Shown here one piece after another: positions 1-12,187 of a DNA stretch of 64,000 nt. The notes beneath the pieces were generated by a model. The model saw only the letters and a list, made by a program, of their open reading frames with translations. It ran no database searches and was not told the origin of the DNA. The stretch lies in the NCBI GenBank assembly GCA_963556255.1, contig OY744604.1:76772736-76836735 (forward strand). The letters are read 5' to 3'. Within the stretch, counting starts at the first letter, position 1, and every line of letters starts with the position of its first letter. Made by a program: the position numbers and the translations under genes. Source of the stretch: Allolobophora icterica. Lineage: Eukaryota > Annelida > Clitellata > Crassiclitellata > Lumbricidae.

Positions 1-1029
1 AGTGACAACCTAAGCGCTCTAACCAGTAAGCCACCGTGCTCCACATCCTTTATCAAACTATCGTCCCATCTAGACCATTGATTTCATATCCAAAATTCCA
101 GTAATGGACTTGCACATTATTTGAATGTCAATTTCGTTCCATAACTTGTACCCTCTTTTCAATCTGGTTACCTTAAATTTCCACTACTTTCAATTTATAC
201 AGCTAGTTTGTGGATACGGAGCAGTAGCTTGTGGCCGCTCTTTGTAAACATACAGAAGTGACTTGTCGTTAAATGGGGTCCATGGCAAAAAAACATCTCT
301 TGTTCTCTTGACCTAACTACCTCTTGTTATGCTGCTGATCATGATGCATTCCTTCACCTCCTGGAATGTTGGCTCGTTCTGCGCATGTACGTCTTCCTTT
401 AGTGAAGATAATAGTATTAGACTCTTAAGCTTTGTGATTTAGACAGAACTTCAATATGCACAACGTTAAAACGATAAACTCTACATAATACTGACCCGTG
501 AGGTACATTATGCACAGATATGAACATAATTATAGAAGTAGTTAATGCCTCTCCAAAATCTATCGAGCTTACCAAACAAACTCAGACACAATACTAACTG
601 ATACTTCAAATAAAATCAATACTCACCAGCTACAAACGAGATCAAAACAATGACTAACATGGCTATTAACTACAAGAACTGCACAAGAACAAAATGTTCA
701 TGATTGTCATGTGCATCTACTTTAATAAATGTCTGTCATCACTGGCAGTTCGTCGCATATGTCATACAGGCCTACACATATCCTTCATTATACAAGTTAT
801 ACAAGTAAGCTGTGTGGTCTGCATAGAATGCGTTGAAACAAAAGAATTGTGAAACGCAGGGTTTCTGTTTCACTATGAGGCACATAGAGCACTAGTTGAA
901 TGCTAGAATTTCAACGTAGCCTCACTCGTAATTCACTTCAAGGCAACTCACAACATAAACTTTGATCTATCGCCCACACCTTTCCTGGGCCACAGCCTGC
1001 GCCAACTACTACCTCCAACAAAAAAAAGA
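1..1029. other. non-coding, no gene seen
   Basis: AT-rich sequence with no open frame, splice-paired exon or terminal-repeat structure that I can support. It precedes a LINE 3' end. Confidence 0.5.
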
Positions 1030-1208
1030 AACCCCTCAATTTCCATGGCCATGACCGCACATTAAGCCCTCCAGCCGACAGCCTGATGCGCAAATCATTT
1101 ATTGTTAGAATCTTATAATACTTTTAACTGTGTTTATTGGATTTCTGTACACCAAAGTGCGATTAGCAATTGGTCAATAAAGAACTTACTTACTTACTTA
1201 CTTACTTA
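1030..1208 (+). repeat. 3' end of a non-LTR retrotransposon with CTTA tail
   Basis: The stretch ends in CAATAAAGAACTTACTTACT followed by more CTTA units, a polyadenylation-like signal plus a short tandem tail as in many LINEs. The words around 1132-1195 (TTTCTGTACACCAAAGTGCG and TTGGTCAATAAAG) recur in diverged form at 57545-57597, so both are probably the 3' end of one LINE family. No coding part is recognisable here. Confidence 0.55.
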
Positions 1209-2345
1209 AAAACGTTGTTCTCGTAGTTTTTTTCGGAAGTCCAAGTCTTATGGAAGTCCAAAGTCAAAAGCATAAACAGACACACAGACAAACCGGCAGC
1301 TTATTTGGCTATCATCAAACTACCAGGCATTGCTAAAACAGACCGGGCTACAGGCCAAACAGGGTGCAGACAATTAAAGCAATGTACAGACGACTGGATC
1401 CTGGTCAACAGCACTTAAGTGGCTCATTATATCTAGGCATAGGCAAGGATAAAACATTCTCATGACATACCGGAGTGATGACTAGCTTAAGCATGTGGAC
1501 ACTACTCATTCTGGATTTCGGTCCACAGTATACGTAGCCATCATCTTTTGCCCTTTATCAGAAATTGAAAATTGAGTAGGTCTAAGGGTCAAAGTCATAC
1601 GATCGCTAGACTACAGTAAAAATGTACATTTATTACACCGTACATTATTACGGTACATTTCCCCATGTGCTTGGTTTCATTGTATAATATTATATAGCGA
1701 AACGCACTTCATTACAGCTGACCAATATAATTAAAAACAGACTAAGGTATGAGTTGGATGAAAGTCCTTTAATTATGTTACAACGAAGAAGAATTCGTAA
1801 AATTCTTTTGAACTTTAGAGGATTTCGAATAACGTAATGAGGACCCAACTATAAAATCATTTGTAAGTTCGGTATTCTGCCTAAAGTGATTATGGTCTTG
1901 CTTATGAAAATACAGCTGAGGACAATGAGGACAACAATTCAAATAGGGCCTACTCTCCAGTTAGGCCCTAATGTATAACGCTATAACGATGAAAGCAAGA
2001 GCTCATGCGGAACAAAGGATGGTATGCTAAACAACACAACAAAGCACCGCTAGTGCTCATAATAGCTTCTTTTGACGCTAGAGCCTACAGGCTAGTCCTG
2101 AAAACGAAGAATCCAAGCTGCCTGCATGCATATCTGGTTCGTTGTAAAGTGAACCTGTGTGTAATTTTAGCTCCTCGTGCACGCTATCTGGACAGAAGGG
2201 CGTGCTATTTTATTACTTACACCGGGCGTCTTGAGCAAAGCTCTTTGTCTTTCACTAAGTTAAACATAGCGTGTCATTCAGCTGTCACCAAGAGGTCTAT
2301 CCTGTGACTGAAGGATAACCCATGATAATCAGGGCAATGTATTGC
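1209..2345. other. non-coding, no gene seen
   Basis: No supported gene. A 100-residue open frame at 2005-2307 has no recognisable motif, no splice context and ordinary non-coding composition, so I do not call it. Confidence 0.45.
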
Positions 2346-2349
2346 GGGA

Positions 2350-2886
2350 TGTTGATTTCGGTTAGCCTTGCTCGTATACTGGGACGTCATTTTTCAGGCG
2401 ATTGTTATTTCAAGAATCATGTATGCTTTACCTACCTACGCTGGATTTCTCACCTCACATGACATTGCACGCATGAATGCAGCTCTGAAAAAGGCCCGCA
2501 GATGGCAATTATGTGAGAAGGCCCATACTGCAGAAGAGCTGATTGCTCGAGCAGACAGGAAGCTCTTCCAGAAGTCGCAGTTCTTAGGCCACTGCATTCA
2601 TCAGCTCTTGCCACCTCCTCGTGAGGATAAGTACTCACTCCGCAAGAGAGGACATCCTTTCATGTTGCCTCTTGTTAAGTCTAAATTGTTTAAGAGCAGC
2701 TTTATTAATCGATGCATCTTTAATTATATCTAGCGGTAAATGTGTGGCCTTATAAACTGTTCATGTTATAGTTTTGTTTTCATGTTATAGTCTTGTTTTC
2801 AAAATGTATGTAATCATTGTATACATGTAATGCATGTGCGCTTGTCATATGCAAATAAAGGCTACTTACTTACTTACTTACTTACT
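2350..2886 (+). pseudogene. LINE ORF2 C-terminal fragment with TTAC tail
   Basis: The frame at 2368-2733 encodes a 121-residue piece typical of the end of non-LTR retrotransposon ORF2. It has an SRIMYALPTYAGFLT segment near residue 15, then a helical DIARMNAALKKARRW segment, and later QFLGHCIHQLLPP. It has lost endonuclease and reverse transcriptase, so it is 5'-truncated, the usual fate of LINE copies. Downstream, GCAAATAAAGGC is followed by TTAC repeats at about 2862-2886, a LINE-type 3' tail. Related C-terminal text occurs at 56955-57426. Not expected to be functional. Confidence 0.7.
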
Positions 2887-4409
2887 GCGGACTCGTCCAG
2901 GTTGCTTCTTAAGCACGGTGAACGTACAAAGCCTTCGCTCTTAAAGCTGGGCCCCTCTCCTTTGTTGCCTAAGCCAAATATAAAACCACGGGAACTGGAA
3001 ATTCCACGTTTACACACAATCGGCAATTGACAAGGATCACGTCTGGAGCATCGATCGATTCATGTGCCATCTGCTCTACTAATCCCATAGACGGTAATAA
3101 ACACGTAATAACAACTTCATACTAGCTTAGAAAACGAATGTTACCCCTAAAATAAATGCAGTTTCGCATTCTTACGCTGGCATAAAATGAGCGAAGCAGT
3201 TTTCGCAGCAAATGTGGTGCAGTTACTCATTGCTAAACAAGACCCCGCATTGAACGCATTATGAAACGGATTTTTCCATTGCTATAATTAGGCTACCACG
3301 GATGTCAGATGGCAACAGACGGAATGCTTTTGCTGATGACGCTATTAATATGAAGCCGACAGGATGAACACGCAGGCCACGATAAGTTGGTTTAAAACAA
3401 ACCAGTTGTCGGCTGGCCAAACTAAACCAGCGAGTAGGCCTAATTGTAAAATGTAAAGGACACGTTTTTCTATAGCGACCATAATTTATGGCCTCGACCC
3501 TGCTAATTTTCTAATGAATTTATCGAGTAAGATCCTTCACCATTTGAACGGTTGCCAGTCATTTAAGCAGTTTGTGTTAATTCTTCGATAGAGAAAGGAA
3601 GCAACAAGAACAGGAATAGGAGCAGGAAGACATAGGCTACCCTGCACACACCTCGACAACTGTAAGAGTCAAACTGACTTGAAAAATTCACCGCAACGTT
3701 TGAATGCAGAACGAAAATAATTATTTATGAAAGCAATTGAGTCATCAATATACAAAGAAACACGAATAGCAAATGGCAAAATCATTAAGTAGGAGCAGAT
3801 ATTGTGCTTTCTTAACGTTTCCTATCGTATCTGTGCCACAAAGTTTATACGTACCGGTACTCCGGCCTCCTGATATTCCAACTCTATTTTTCCAGTAGAA
3901 ATTCCTTGCAATAGTAGAAACCCGGCGTCTGGTTATTGAACCATGGAAATTCCTCGCCATGGGAGAAACCAGACCTCCTGAAGTTCTAATCTTCTTTGTT
4001 ATTCGCAATTTAAGACATTGATTTAATATTGTGTTTGCTAGAAATAAGCAGGAGAAAATTGACTCTGATTTATTTTTAGATTACAACAACTTGCGTTCCC
4101 AAGAAAATGAAGTCGACTCTGTTGCCACATTCTCAAATAACAGCAATCCGTATGTATTATGTAACGACTAAACCATCTACTGTCTGAATCGTTATCGTAA
4201 TCTCAAAATCTCTACAGCGTCCAAAAAGTGAAGTCCCGGGAACCAACTTATTCACATGCGAATGATAAATAGTCTCTAGTCTGATATAAATCAATGCAAA
4301 CTATTACCAAAATTCTTAGCATTTCATTGGCATTAGTATAAGCCCTTACTGTGGGCAAAGACTTATGTATGAATTCGCTTCTTCGGACACCAAAGGTAAA
4401 AACACGTAG
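2887..4409. other. non-coding, no gene seen
   Basis: No supported gene or repeat structure. Short open frames on both strands lack motifs. The stretch ends at the target duplication of the hAT element that begins at 4418. Confidence 0.45.
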
Positions 4410-4417
4410 GCTTAAAT

Positions 4418-5229
4418 CAGTGGCGTAGCAATGTGTTGTGCAGGTTGTCAGAAAGGCCCCTGGCAGCGAGTAGAGTCATTTTTAGCCTTAATTCTACATG
4501 TACATCAAGTTAGCAACAGCGTACACAGTACTGCACACTCAAATGACTGGACTCAACAGTTTTATTGGTTGAATCTGAACCTAGAATGTCCAGATGCATG
4601 ATTTAGCAAACAACCGGTGCGCCATAACAACATTTTTTACTCTATGCAGCCTTTCGAAATTGCACAACTGTTACTTGTAGACTATTATGTTCTTTCGTTT
4701 ACATTCAGTGATGTCTGCACTACCTACAGTCCTTCATGTTGCTGTTGACTTTGCCTGTGACTGTTGCGACATGTGAACGATCATTTTCAAAATTGAAGCT
4801 AATCAAAACTATCTACGAAGTACAATATCAGGAAAGCGGCTGAGCGACTTGTCTAATTTGCTAAATTGTTTCGTTATTTTTATCAACCAACCCAACTGTT
4901 TCAAAATTTGACAGAATTTAAGTGTGGATAATTCATTTTTAGCAGTCATCACAGATGGAACAATGTTTTTAGGTTAATTATCTCTAGTTCAATTTTTTAT
5001 GCTAGCCTGGACAAATAAAAGAATGTTTTACAAACATAAATCGGAGAAAATAATAAAAATGTAATTATTTAATTATTATTTAATTGGGGTGCGATTTATG
5101 ATATTTCCATATTTTTCAAGGTGCGAAATATGCAAATATCGAAAAAAGCGCAAAGCGTTTTTTGGAGAGCGTTTCTTGTTTCAAATCAGAGCTTTGCACA
5201 AGGGCCCCAAAAACCTTTCTACGCCACTG
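4418..5229 (+). mobile_element. hAT-type DNA transposon, internally deleted, exact 8-bp target duplication
   Basis: The element begins CAGTGGCGTAGCAATGTG and ends CTACGCCACTG, which are inverted repeats. It is flanked on both sides by GCTTAAAT (4410-4417 and 5230-5237), an exact 8-base target duplication diagnostic of hAT insertion. At 812 bp it is far shorter than an autonomous hAT element. It keeps only a remnant of the transposase C-terminus near 4742-4870. A longer relative with the same ends lies at 57847-59380. Confidence 0.9.
4742..4870 (+). pseudogene. hAT transposase C-terminal (hATC) remnant
   Basis: Translation contains a degraded LPVTVATCERSFSKLKLIK-like segment followed by a leucine-rich stretch. 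This is the signature start of the hAT C-terminal dimerisation domain, as in ZMYM-type hAT transposases. The frame is broken shortly after, and the rest of the transposase is missing. The same segment is better preserved at 58094-58250. Confidence 0.75.
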
Positions 5230-5249
5230 GCTTAAATGTTATTGGTAGG

Positions 5250-5529
5250 TAGTGACGTCACTACGGTTGGTGTCATCCAGTGCAGTAAGTCATGGTGTCA
5301 CCCCCATTAGAAAGTTCAAAAAATAAATTGAAATAAAGTTTCAGGTTTAGGTAAATTGATACTGGTATACAGTACATGTTAACTGGGCTTACGAAAAATG
5401 TTATTGTTAATGTCCGGTGAAACTCTGCAAAAGTTTTTCAGACAGTTATTTTGTCATTTTGGTGTTAGCCTCTGTGAAGGTGTCACCCGGTGCGGTCCGC
5501 ACCTCAGCAGTTCCATAGTGACGCCACTG
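5250..5529. mobile_element. short hAT-like MITE
   Basis: The left end reads TAGTGACGTCACTACGG and the right end reads GTGACGCCACTG. The ends are imperfect inverted repeats, and a second GGTGTCA motif is also inverted near each end. The 280-bp core has no coding capacity. The flanking octamers (TTGGTAGG and TTAGTATA) match only in part, so the target duplication is decayed or the boundary is slightly off. Confidence 0.5.
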
Positions 5530-6265
5530 TTAGTATAGGGTATGTGTGTAATTTCTGTTTAACGATGCTATTTCCTAACGAAGACGAATAGTCGCCCCTT
5601 GTTCATCAACGACAATGACGGAGTTAGACTGTTCCTGTAAAACTTATATTCTCTGCTGTTTCAAACTTTTTTTGTGTTGTTTGTATTGCATAATAGGTGT
5701 CTGCATACTTAGACTTGGCCATTTCAGGGTAGACATGTAAATATGTATAACATATTCAGAAACATGTTGTGTTGCTCATATAATAGTAGTCTTACATTTA
5801 GGCCTATATCTCAAACTTCTCCTATGTGTAAATTAGGTTAACCTCTTTGCAACAGGTTCAAGTTTGACGACCAACATGTCATTAGGATCAAATTTTTGTC
5901 TCCTTGGTAGAAAAAGCGGTCTAGCCTAACTAAACATTTAATTTGATTTACATAGCACAACTTACAAATTTCTTTGGTGCTTAGACCTAAATCCTATTTA
6001 CTACGCTTTGTTGTTATATGCTCTAGATAACTTCATATTTGAATAGTATTTTTTCTAATAGGGCCTATTTAAATAGTGTCTTTCCTTGTGAGCAACGTAT
6101 TTTTCCAGTAAAGTGTTATGCACATACATGTTCAAACACATTTTTGCTCCATCATTCTTTAACTCCTTTTCACTCTGTTACTCTCATTCGATTTCATGCT
6201 AGTTCGAAGTAAAATGCTGTGAGTCTAATACTGACCAGTTTTATGTTTTCTTTAACTTGTTCTAG
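5530..6265. other. upstream region of Ig gene 1, signal exon not found
   Basis: AT-rich non-coding sequence. The Ig exon at 6266 begins with two bases of a split codon, so an upstream exon with the start codon is expected. I could not identify one with confidence. Confidence 0.35.
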
Positions 6266-6619
6266 TGATTTGGTGCGTAACATCAAAAGTCATTTATGCG
6301 ACCTTATATAACACCCATAACAACAGTCGATTAACCAGACATGAAGGCGACAAAGTGAAACTATCCTGTGAAACTACGCTTGACAACTACGTCAGTTGGC
6401 AATTCAGAGCCACACATTCTGGCCCTAAACATGAGATCTTTTCTGGTGGAATGATTTCTCCAAAGCGTGCTTCTGAATTTGACGTAAAGCAGAATAAAAC
6501 AGCTGGACTTTATATCCTGGTCATAAAACACGCCAAAACTTCACACTCCGGAGAGTACATGTGCTTTGACGACGACGCATTGAGCACGGAACACATAACT
6601 ATTATTTTAAATGTGACAA
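6266..6619 (+). CDS. Ig gene 1: single V-like immunoglobulin domain exon (partial gene)
   Basis: This 354-base exon is bounded by an AG acceptor and the donor GTAAGT, and is phase 1 at both ends. It encodes a hydrophobic start (VIWCVTSKVIYA, probably the end of a signal peptide) and one Ig domain. Visible Ig landmarks are the B-strand Cys in VKLSCETT, the C-strand Trp in VSWQF, a GGMISP turn, an LYILVIKHA E-strand, and SGEYMCF with the F-strand Tyr and Cys. It is a close relative of the Ig exon of gene 2 at 16422, which shares a GIMSP turn. The reading frame upstream hits a TAA 12 bases before the acceptor, so a separate start exon is needed. The likely role is a cell-surface or secreted recognition protein; the ligand is unknown. 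Confidence 0.7.
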
Positions 6620-7080
6620 GTAAGTCGCTAGCACTTTAGTTTATTTTCAATTCTGTTCGTATGTGCAACGACAGTAGTGTATAGGTTTTGATTTATTCTC
6701 TGTTTATTTTGAAATTTAGGCCTATATAATATCGTGAAAAGGCATGGTATATGGTATGTATTGAGTAAAATGTAGTTCAAAAGAATAATAGTTTTCCTAT
6801 GCGTAAACTGTAAACCAAAAGACGAGATATAACAAACTCAGTTTGAAGTGCTAGACAATAATTTGTTTCTAATCAACTTAGAAACAATTTTATAGAAACT
6901 AAATGTCTTGTAAATGGGTGACAAGAGACGGCCAATGAGGCAAATGAATCAAACTTTACCTTCATGGTTACTGCGTGGCCTAGCAGAAGAGTGTACCGGA
7001 TGAATAGGTCTATATTCCTCTCCAGCGGCATCTATTCTATGGAAGAATGAAGCAGAAATCTTTTTAGTAAATTAAACGTC
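6620..7080. other. non-coding, probable intron of Ig gene 1
   Basis: Nothing supported in this stretch beyond the splice donor at 6620. Confidence 0.4.
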
Positions 7081-7622
7081 TGCTTTCAGTGATCAGATGA
7101 ACAAAGATGAACATTCATGGGGGTCTCTAGTTACAGAAGCACAACGATTTGCAACGGCCCACGATTTTGATGCGAACTTTCCGGTTCATCGAGGAAGACG
7201 ACCACCCAGGCAACATGACGAGAAAACTCAGAAACGGACAGTAAATGTTGAGCTCAGTGCACAGACCACTTTTGTATTGGTGTTTACTATACAACTCTGG
7301 ATACGGTTCAACGGTTGCTTTTAAAATGCAGGACCGTTTCCATAAATGTTCAGATACAATACAATTCAGATACAATGATTACGTGGCAGGTATTTTTGAA
7401 GATATGGGTCCTTTTACGCTAACGAAGTTGGTAACAGAGAATCACGTACCGACAGACAGCATAGCTAACCTGTGCAACTTCTACGACCTAGACCAAAAGT
7501 GGCCTGACAGTGGGCCACAGGTAGTGCAAACCGAGCTCGAGGAGTTTCGACACGCATATCACGCCATAAAAGACATTGTGCCTCTTTGTGACTTGATACC
7601 AGACAATGGAAAACTGAACTGA
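7081..7622 (+). pseudogene. frameshifted transposase fragment, probably hAT
   Basis: Two overlapping frames join into one protein-like text. The first (from 7097) contains HRGRRPPRQHDE and then RTVNVELSAQTTFVL. The second (7245-7622) contains a MQDRF-type segment, then FRYNDYVAGIFEDM and later a conserved-looking LCNFYDLDQKWPD. This pattern, a basic linker, then a YY..LD segment and an ..RF motif, resembles the middle of hAT transposases of the 52-kDa-repressor/ZMYM type. At least two frameshifts are needed, so it is dead. Family assignment is from memory of the motif layout only. Confidence 0.45.
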
Positions 7623-7736
7623 TTCACTAAGACAGTGACGATGATGACGAGCAAAAGACACACTTGTCGACAGGACAGTAGATTGAAAGCAGTTATGTTA
7701 AGCTACAATGCGACCAACCCTCGTATCGAGGACGGT

Positions 7737-7910
<174 letters not shown>

Positions 7911-8224
7911 GATGTTAAGCCAATACGTGTGATATGGCAACTGTCAGGCTATCCCATAATCCCACGCTCACCAACTTGTACAAGATCCTAGTCTCCCTTG
8001 CCGCCTTGCGGTGACCAGCTGCTCAGCTGAGCGAGTAATAGCATATGCATTGTGAAAAATCGACTGAGATCAACCATGGTTGATGACTGGATTGCACCTC
8101 GACAGTAATAGCCTGTGAACGAGACGCTACTCTTTCACTAAGACTAGACGAAATTCTTGATCGCTTGGCTACGCACTCTGCTGCTCTGAAGAAGCACCTA
8201 TTGTAATTTTAATACTTATATTAC

Positions 8225-9425
8225 TATGTTACTAATTTGATGTCTCGTCAGCCTTTGTCATGGTTGATCAGAAAATTTTTGCTTCAGCGCCTTGAGTGCT
8301 CCTACGGCTTCAAGGGTACTCCCCTTCTTTGGTTTCGATCTTATTTAACTGAACGCACTCAGATGATCATTTCAGGAAACTCCAGATCAAAATGGGTTCT
8401 TGGACCCCATCCTCTTTATTCTCTACACGGCTGACATAATCTCACTCATTACTCATCACTCTGCTCATCACACTTCTTTGCTGATGACGTTTTGAAGCAT
8501 ATGTCCATAATCCTCCTTCGGCCAAACTCACCTTAGGTGGTCGTATTCAGGTACTCTCTAATAAGTTACATGCATGGATGTCTTCAAATCGCCTTGCTCT
8601 TAATTCATCCAAAACTCAACTAATCTAGTTTGGTACTCCTCAGCAACTCCAGAAACTTGACTTTTCGTTTCTTGCTGAAAACTTCCCTCAGTTTAGCTTT
8701 TCTACCAGTGTGCGTGACCTAGGTGTCACACTGGACAGTACTCTCACCTTTTCTGATCACGTTAAAAACCTCACACGCTCTTCCTACTTTCACCTTCGGT
8801 GCATCAGGACTATTCGCAAATCTGTTTCCCTATCCACCTTGACCCATATAGTTCATGCATTTGTCTGTTCTAGGATTGACTATTGCAATTGAATTCTTAT
8901 TGGTCTTCCTAGGGTCCGCCTATCTTCTTTCCAGTCAGTTCTCAATGCTGCCGCCAGACTGATTGTCCGTCTTCCTATATTTTCCCATATCTCTTCGTTT
9001 ATGGTCAATCAGCTTCACTGGCTCCCTCTCCTAGCCCGCATTCAATTTAAAGTTCATGTTCTTGTCCTTAAGTCTAAACTGGGTACTACTCTTAAATATC
9101 TCAGGGACGCCCATGTTCCTCTTTCTGCAGCTTCTCACCGACCTCTCCGCCCTCGCGCCCGGCATGTCCTCTTTGTTCCGCGTGCCAGGACCACTCTAGC
9201 CCAAACTGGATCTGTTGCCAACATAGGGTCCTCCCCGTGGAATCCCTTCCTTCCTCTCTACGGGTAACCTTACTTTCTGGATCTATTCCAACATCCTTTT
9301 CCATGCTTAAAACCTGTTCTTCTCTCGGAGTTCTCGCACTGCATGGGTGCGCTGCTGAGTGGCCTCAGCTGTGAGCGGCGCTATACAAATCTCCAAATAC
9401 GATACGAAATACGGAATACGATATG
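8225..9425 (+). mobile_element. CR1/L2-like LINE fragment (reverse transcriptase C-terminal half)
   Basis: Successive frames give RT landmarks: LQRLECSYGFKGTPLLWF and RSYLTERTQMIISGNS, then a FADDV catalytic remnant near 8480, RDLGVTLDSTLTFSDHV, HAFVCSRIDYCN and LNAAARLI. Stops interrupt the frame, for example after IDYCN. The 3' part ends with GAGCGGCGCTATACAAATC and an AATACGATAC-rich tail. It is 5'-truncated, lacks the endonuclease, and is on the + strand. The LINE at 43.9-47.1 kb on the minus strand belongs to the same or a sister family and shares long stretches of protein text. Confidence 0.85.
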
Positions 9426-10019
9426 TTAGTACTGTCTGGCTGCTCTGGCAGTAAGCCTGTGTTTGAGTACATGCCTTTATATTTTATAGTGCATAATGTT
9501 GCTTGATAAGCAAACTAAAAGTTAAAGAACTCAACAGTAAAATTGTGCTTCAAATTTCGGTAATAGATATTTTCTTTTTTGTCGACAGTCGACTAATCGT
9601 CTGGGGCTGTCGTCGGGGGTAGGCCAATCTGACGACATCATAGGGAAATGTGTGATAGGCGTAAGGGGACGCCCCTGTTCCTCTCCAGCTATGGGCTAGA
9701 AGAAATTAACTGATCTTTGAGCTTCATCTACACATTATCCTTGTAGCATCAAAGCCACTTGGTTTGAGAGTGAAAGTTCCAGTGAGTAGGTTGTCTATCA
9801 ATGATCATGTTTGATAGTTCTTTAACTACTTTCGTGAGTTTCCGTTATGTTCCTACATCGCATGATACAGAGATGTATTTTTCTGTGACTGCTGTTTCAT
9901 TTAGTATTGTCAGCGATTATTTTACGTTGATGCCTGCATTTATAAAACCAAGGTTGTGCAATGTGCATGGCTTGGAAACTTTGCAAATTAACAGCAACGT
10001 ATATTTGAAATTATAAGAA
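9426..10019. other. non-coding, no gene seen
   Basis: No supported gene. A 71-residue open frame at 9801-10016 has no motif or exon context. Confidence 0.4.
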
Positions 10020-10540
10020 GACGACGATGAGCAGCCTCTTAAGCTACCCTGGGGCAGCCATGGTTATGAAGTGTTAGCGACTTCATTTTTCTTAGCCTCG
10101 GCTTATGAGCGCAGATGGTCAGTCCTCTCCCTCGCCGTCTCATTTTCCAACCGACAAAGTGTAGTAAGTTTACTCATCCTAGCTGAGCTGACTAGAAGGC
10201 ACAATGCCAGGTGGAGCAGAAATTTCGATACACATTTTTGCCCAGGTGGCAATTTGAAACCCCGGCCTCTCGGTTGACAGTCCAACACGCAATCCACTAG
10301 ACTCTCACGCACAGTGTTTTAGTTGTCGGGGAGTTTGGGGGGGGTTCAACCCCCCTAGTTCTCTTTCTAACCCCCTCAGCTAAGTAACTGAAAATATGTT
10401 TGGGGTTACTTTACTACAAAAAACTGGTGTTTGGTCTATGTGATTATGTGATTTGGTAATCTGCAAATTTTTTACCCCCCAGTTGTTTTTGGACAACTAA
10501 AACACTGCTCACGCAACACATTATTATTTTCTATTAAGTA
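10020..10540 (-). mobile_element. tRNA-derived SINE (minus strand), head interrupted by a MITE
   Basis: Read on the minus strand it has a tRNA-like head (TGCGTGTTGGACTGTCAACC then an AGAGGCCGGGGTTTC box-B-like segment). The shared body follows, with GGCAAAAATGTG, CTCCACCTGGC, TGAGACGGCGAGGGAGAGGA, and AAGTCGCTAACAC near the end. The same body occurs on the + strand at 14866, 18400 and 21114. The 196-bp MITE at 10312-10507 is inserted in or beside the head. Confidence 0.75.
10312..10507. mobile_element. hAT MITE with exact 8-bp target duplication
   Basis: It starts CAGTGTTTTAGTTGTC and ends GACAACTAAAACACTG, a 16-base perfect inverted repeat. Flanks are CTCACGCA on both sides (10304-10311 and 10508-10515). 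The 196-bp interior is non-coding. It landed at the tRNA-like end of the SINE around it, so it is younger than that SINE copy. Confidence 0.93.
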
Positions 10541-10561
10541 ACTGTCTGTTTTTGTTTGCAG

Positions 10562-10695
10562 GCAGGCCGCTGAGGCTGTTGAGTGTCGATGAAGAACAGA
10601 GAGTATCTTTAAAGCCAACAAGTGGTGAACCCTTACGCGGTTTTTCTGTGTGTCTTCTAGTTGTTTCTGAAATTCTTGTTTTTAGCCTCATCTAA
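10562..10695 (+). CDS. possible last exon of Ig gene 1
   Basis: A pyrimidine-rich tract ending TTTGCAG precedes an open stretch that fits the phase-1 junction left by the exon at 6266-6619. It encodes 43 residues beginning RPLRLLSVDEEQRVSLKP and ending in the hydrophobic run SVCLLVVSEILVFSLI before TAA. A C-terminal hydrophobic end with no following charged tail would suit a GPI-anchor signal or a membrane helix without a tail. Support is only splice phase, acceptor and hydrophobicity; other exons may lie between. Confidence 0.28.
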
Positions 10696-11114
10696 AAATC
10701 AAGTCATGTCTTTTTTACAAGCCAGCTTTATTCTGAAAGTTATGAGCTACCGTATTTGATCCCAATGCAACAAAAAACGAAGAAATTATTTATTAGTATA
10801 AGTAAACAACCTTAATACCAGTTGCATCAAACGGTTATTTAAAATCGCGATAAAATATTATGTTCTGTCGCAATATTCTGTCTTGACGACGCACAGGCAA
10901 GTGAGTCGGGTTAATAGGAAGCCCTGTGCAGTTGAATGTTGTCGATGTAATCTAGTCTAATCTTATAGTGACTTCTATAACATCGTTATCATAGTGTATT
11001 AAATTTCTCATACATTGAAATGTTCTATCAGTTTTCGTCATGATGTCAAAATGCCATTAATTTTGCTCGAATACTGGACTATGAGTACATTATTGCTTTT
11101 CTACTTTCTATGAC

Positions 11115-11170
<56 letters not shown>

Positions 11171-11749
11171 TAGTTTGGTTTATGTTTGGTGTTATCTTAT
11201 GCACCCTTGTCGAATAAACTGTATGGTTTAGTGATAATTTTGTGTTGTACAAGTAGAAATCTCAAAGCTTGTTGTGCAAGAAGCAATCTTTAGGCCTAAT
11301 TGCTTCTACAATAAACTGACCCAACTTTACTTGTGCTGCAATGTTGTGGTTAGCCTTCATGGAAACATTTCGTACGTTATGAATTTGAATTTCAAAAATA
11401 GTGAGTTACACGCTGAAACATTGACATGCAGTATTTTTTTCTTACAACTAACTTAGACTACTGACTGACTGACGGAAAGGATGGTTGGCTGACTAACTTA
11501 CTGACTGACTGATTGACTGGCTGTCCGATCTGGCAGTACATTCTGACACGCGTTCAATACCTCTGCACTCCACTAAGGCAGGCATGCCGCATACGGTATA
11601 CAGACTTGGATTAGCAAGTGAAGAAACCAAGGATTGTTAGCTTCAAAACATTTCAAAGAGTTAAGCTTACATTGGACATTTTGCTTTAATGAGTACAAAA
11701 TGAATCATTGAATAAATAAAAATGCCCTGATCTGCCAACATAATTTCCA
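10696..11749. other. non-coding with a TA microsatellite
   Basis: AT-rich. It contains a (TA)n run of about 50 bases at 11117-11167 and a short CTGA/GACT repeat patch near 11460-11520. No gene seen. Confidence 0.6.
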
Positions 11750-12033
11750 ATGTCCCGTCGCGTCTCCCCCTCTCCCCCTCCCTCTCGCCCTCTCCCTTCC
11801 TTCCCTCTCCTCCCCTCCCTATCCCTCTCCCCTCCCTCTCGCCCTCTCCCTTCCTTCCCTCTCCTCTCCTCCCCTCCCTATCCCTATCCCTATCCCCTCC
11901 TACTCCGCTCTCCCCCTCCTCTCCCCCTCCTCCCTCATCTCTCCCCTCCTCTCTCCTCCTCCCTCCTCTCTCCCCCTTCTCTCTCCCCTCCTCTCTCCTC
12001 TCCCCTCCTCTCTCCTCTCCCCTCCTCTCTCCT
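11750..12033. repeat. pyrimidine-rich low-complexity tract
   Basis: About 280 bases almost purely C and T on the + strand, built from CCCTCTCC and CTCCTCTCCC units. Open frames across it (Ser/Pro-rich on +, Arg/Glu/Gly-rich on -) are composition artefacts. Such polypurine-polypyrimidine tracts can form triplex DNA. Confidence 0.93.
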
Positions 12034-12187
12034 CTAAAATAAGAAAGTAGTATCGAGAAAGTTGATTCCGTGATTTGTCGAGAATTCTATGTCTCCGGAG
12101 AAAGCCCACCTACAGTATGTGTAGGGTCTCTGAAGACTACTGCTTCGCTTTACGCACCCCTATTGTAAAATCCTAGCTACGCCACTG
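12034..12187 (-). mobile_element. hAT-type element end (terminus on the right)
   Basis: The segment ends CCTAGCTACGCCACTG at 12187, a common hAT terminus. Its sequence is the inverted, diverged counterpart of 12454-12603: AAGAAAGTAGTATCGAGAAA versus TTTCTCGATACTACTTTCTT. It is one end only; the partner terminus of this element is not seen in the CT tract. Confidence 0.6.

Noticed and set aside
2005..2307. 100-residue open frame
   Set aside because: No motif, no splice context, no homologous text elsewhere in the window; composition is that of the surrounding non-coding sequence.
11750..12109. Ser/Pro-rich and Arg/Glu-rich frames on opposite strands
   Set aside because: Both arise from the pyrimidine-rich low-complexity tract.
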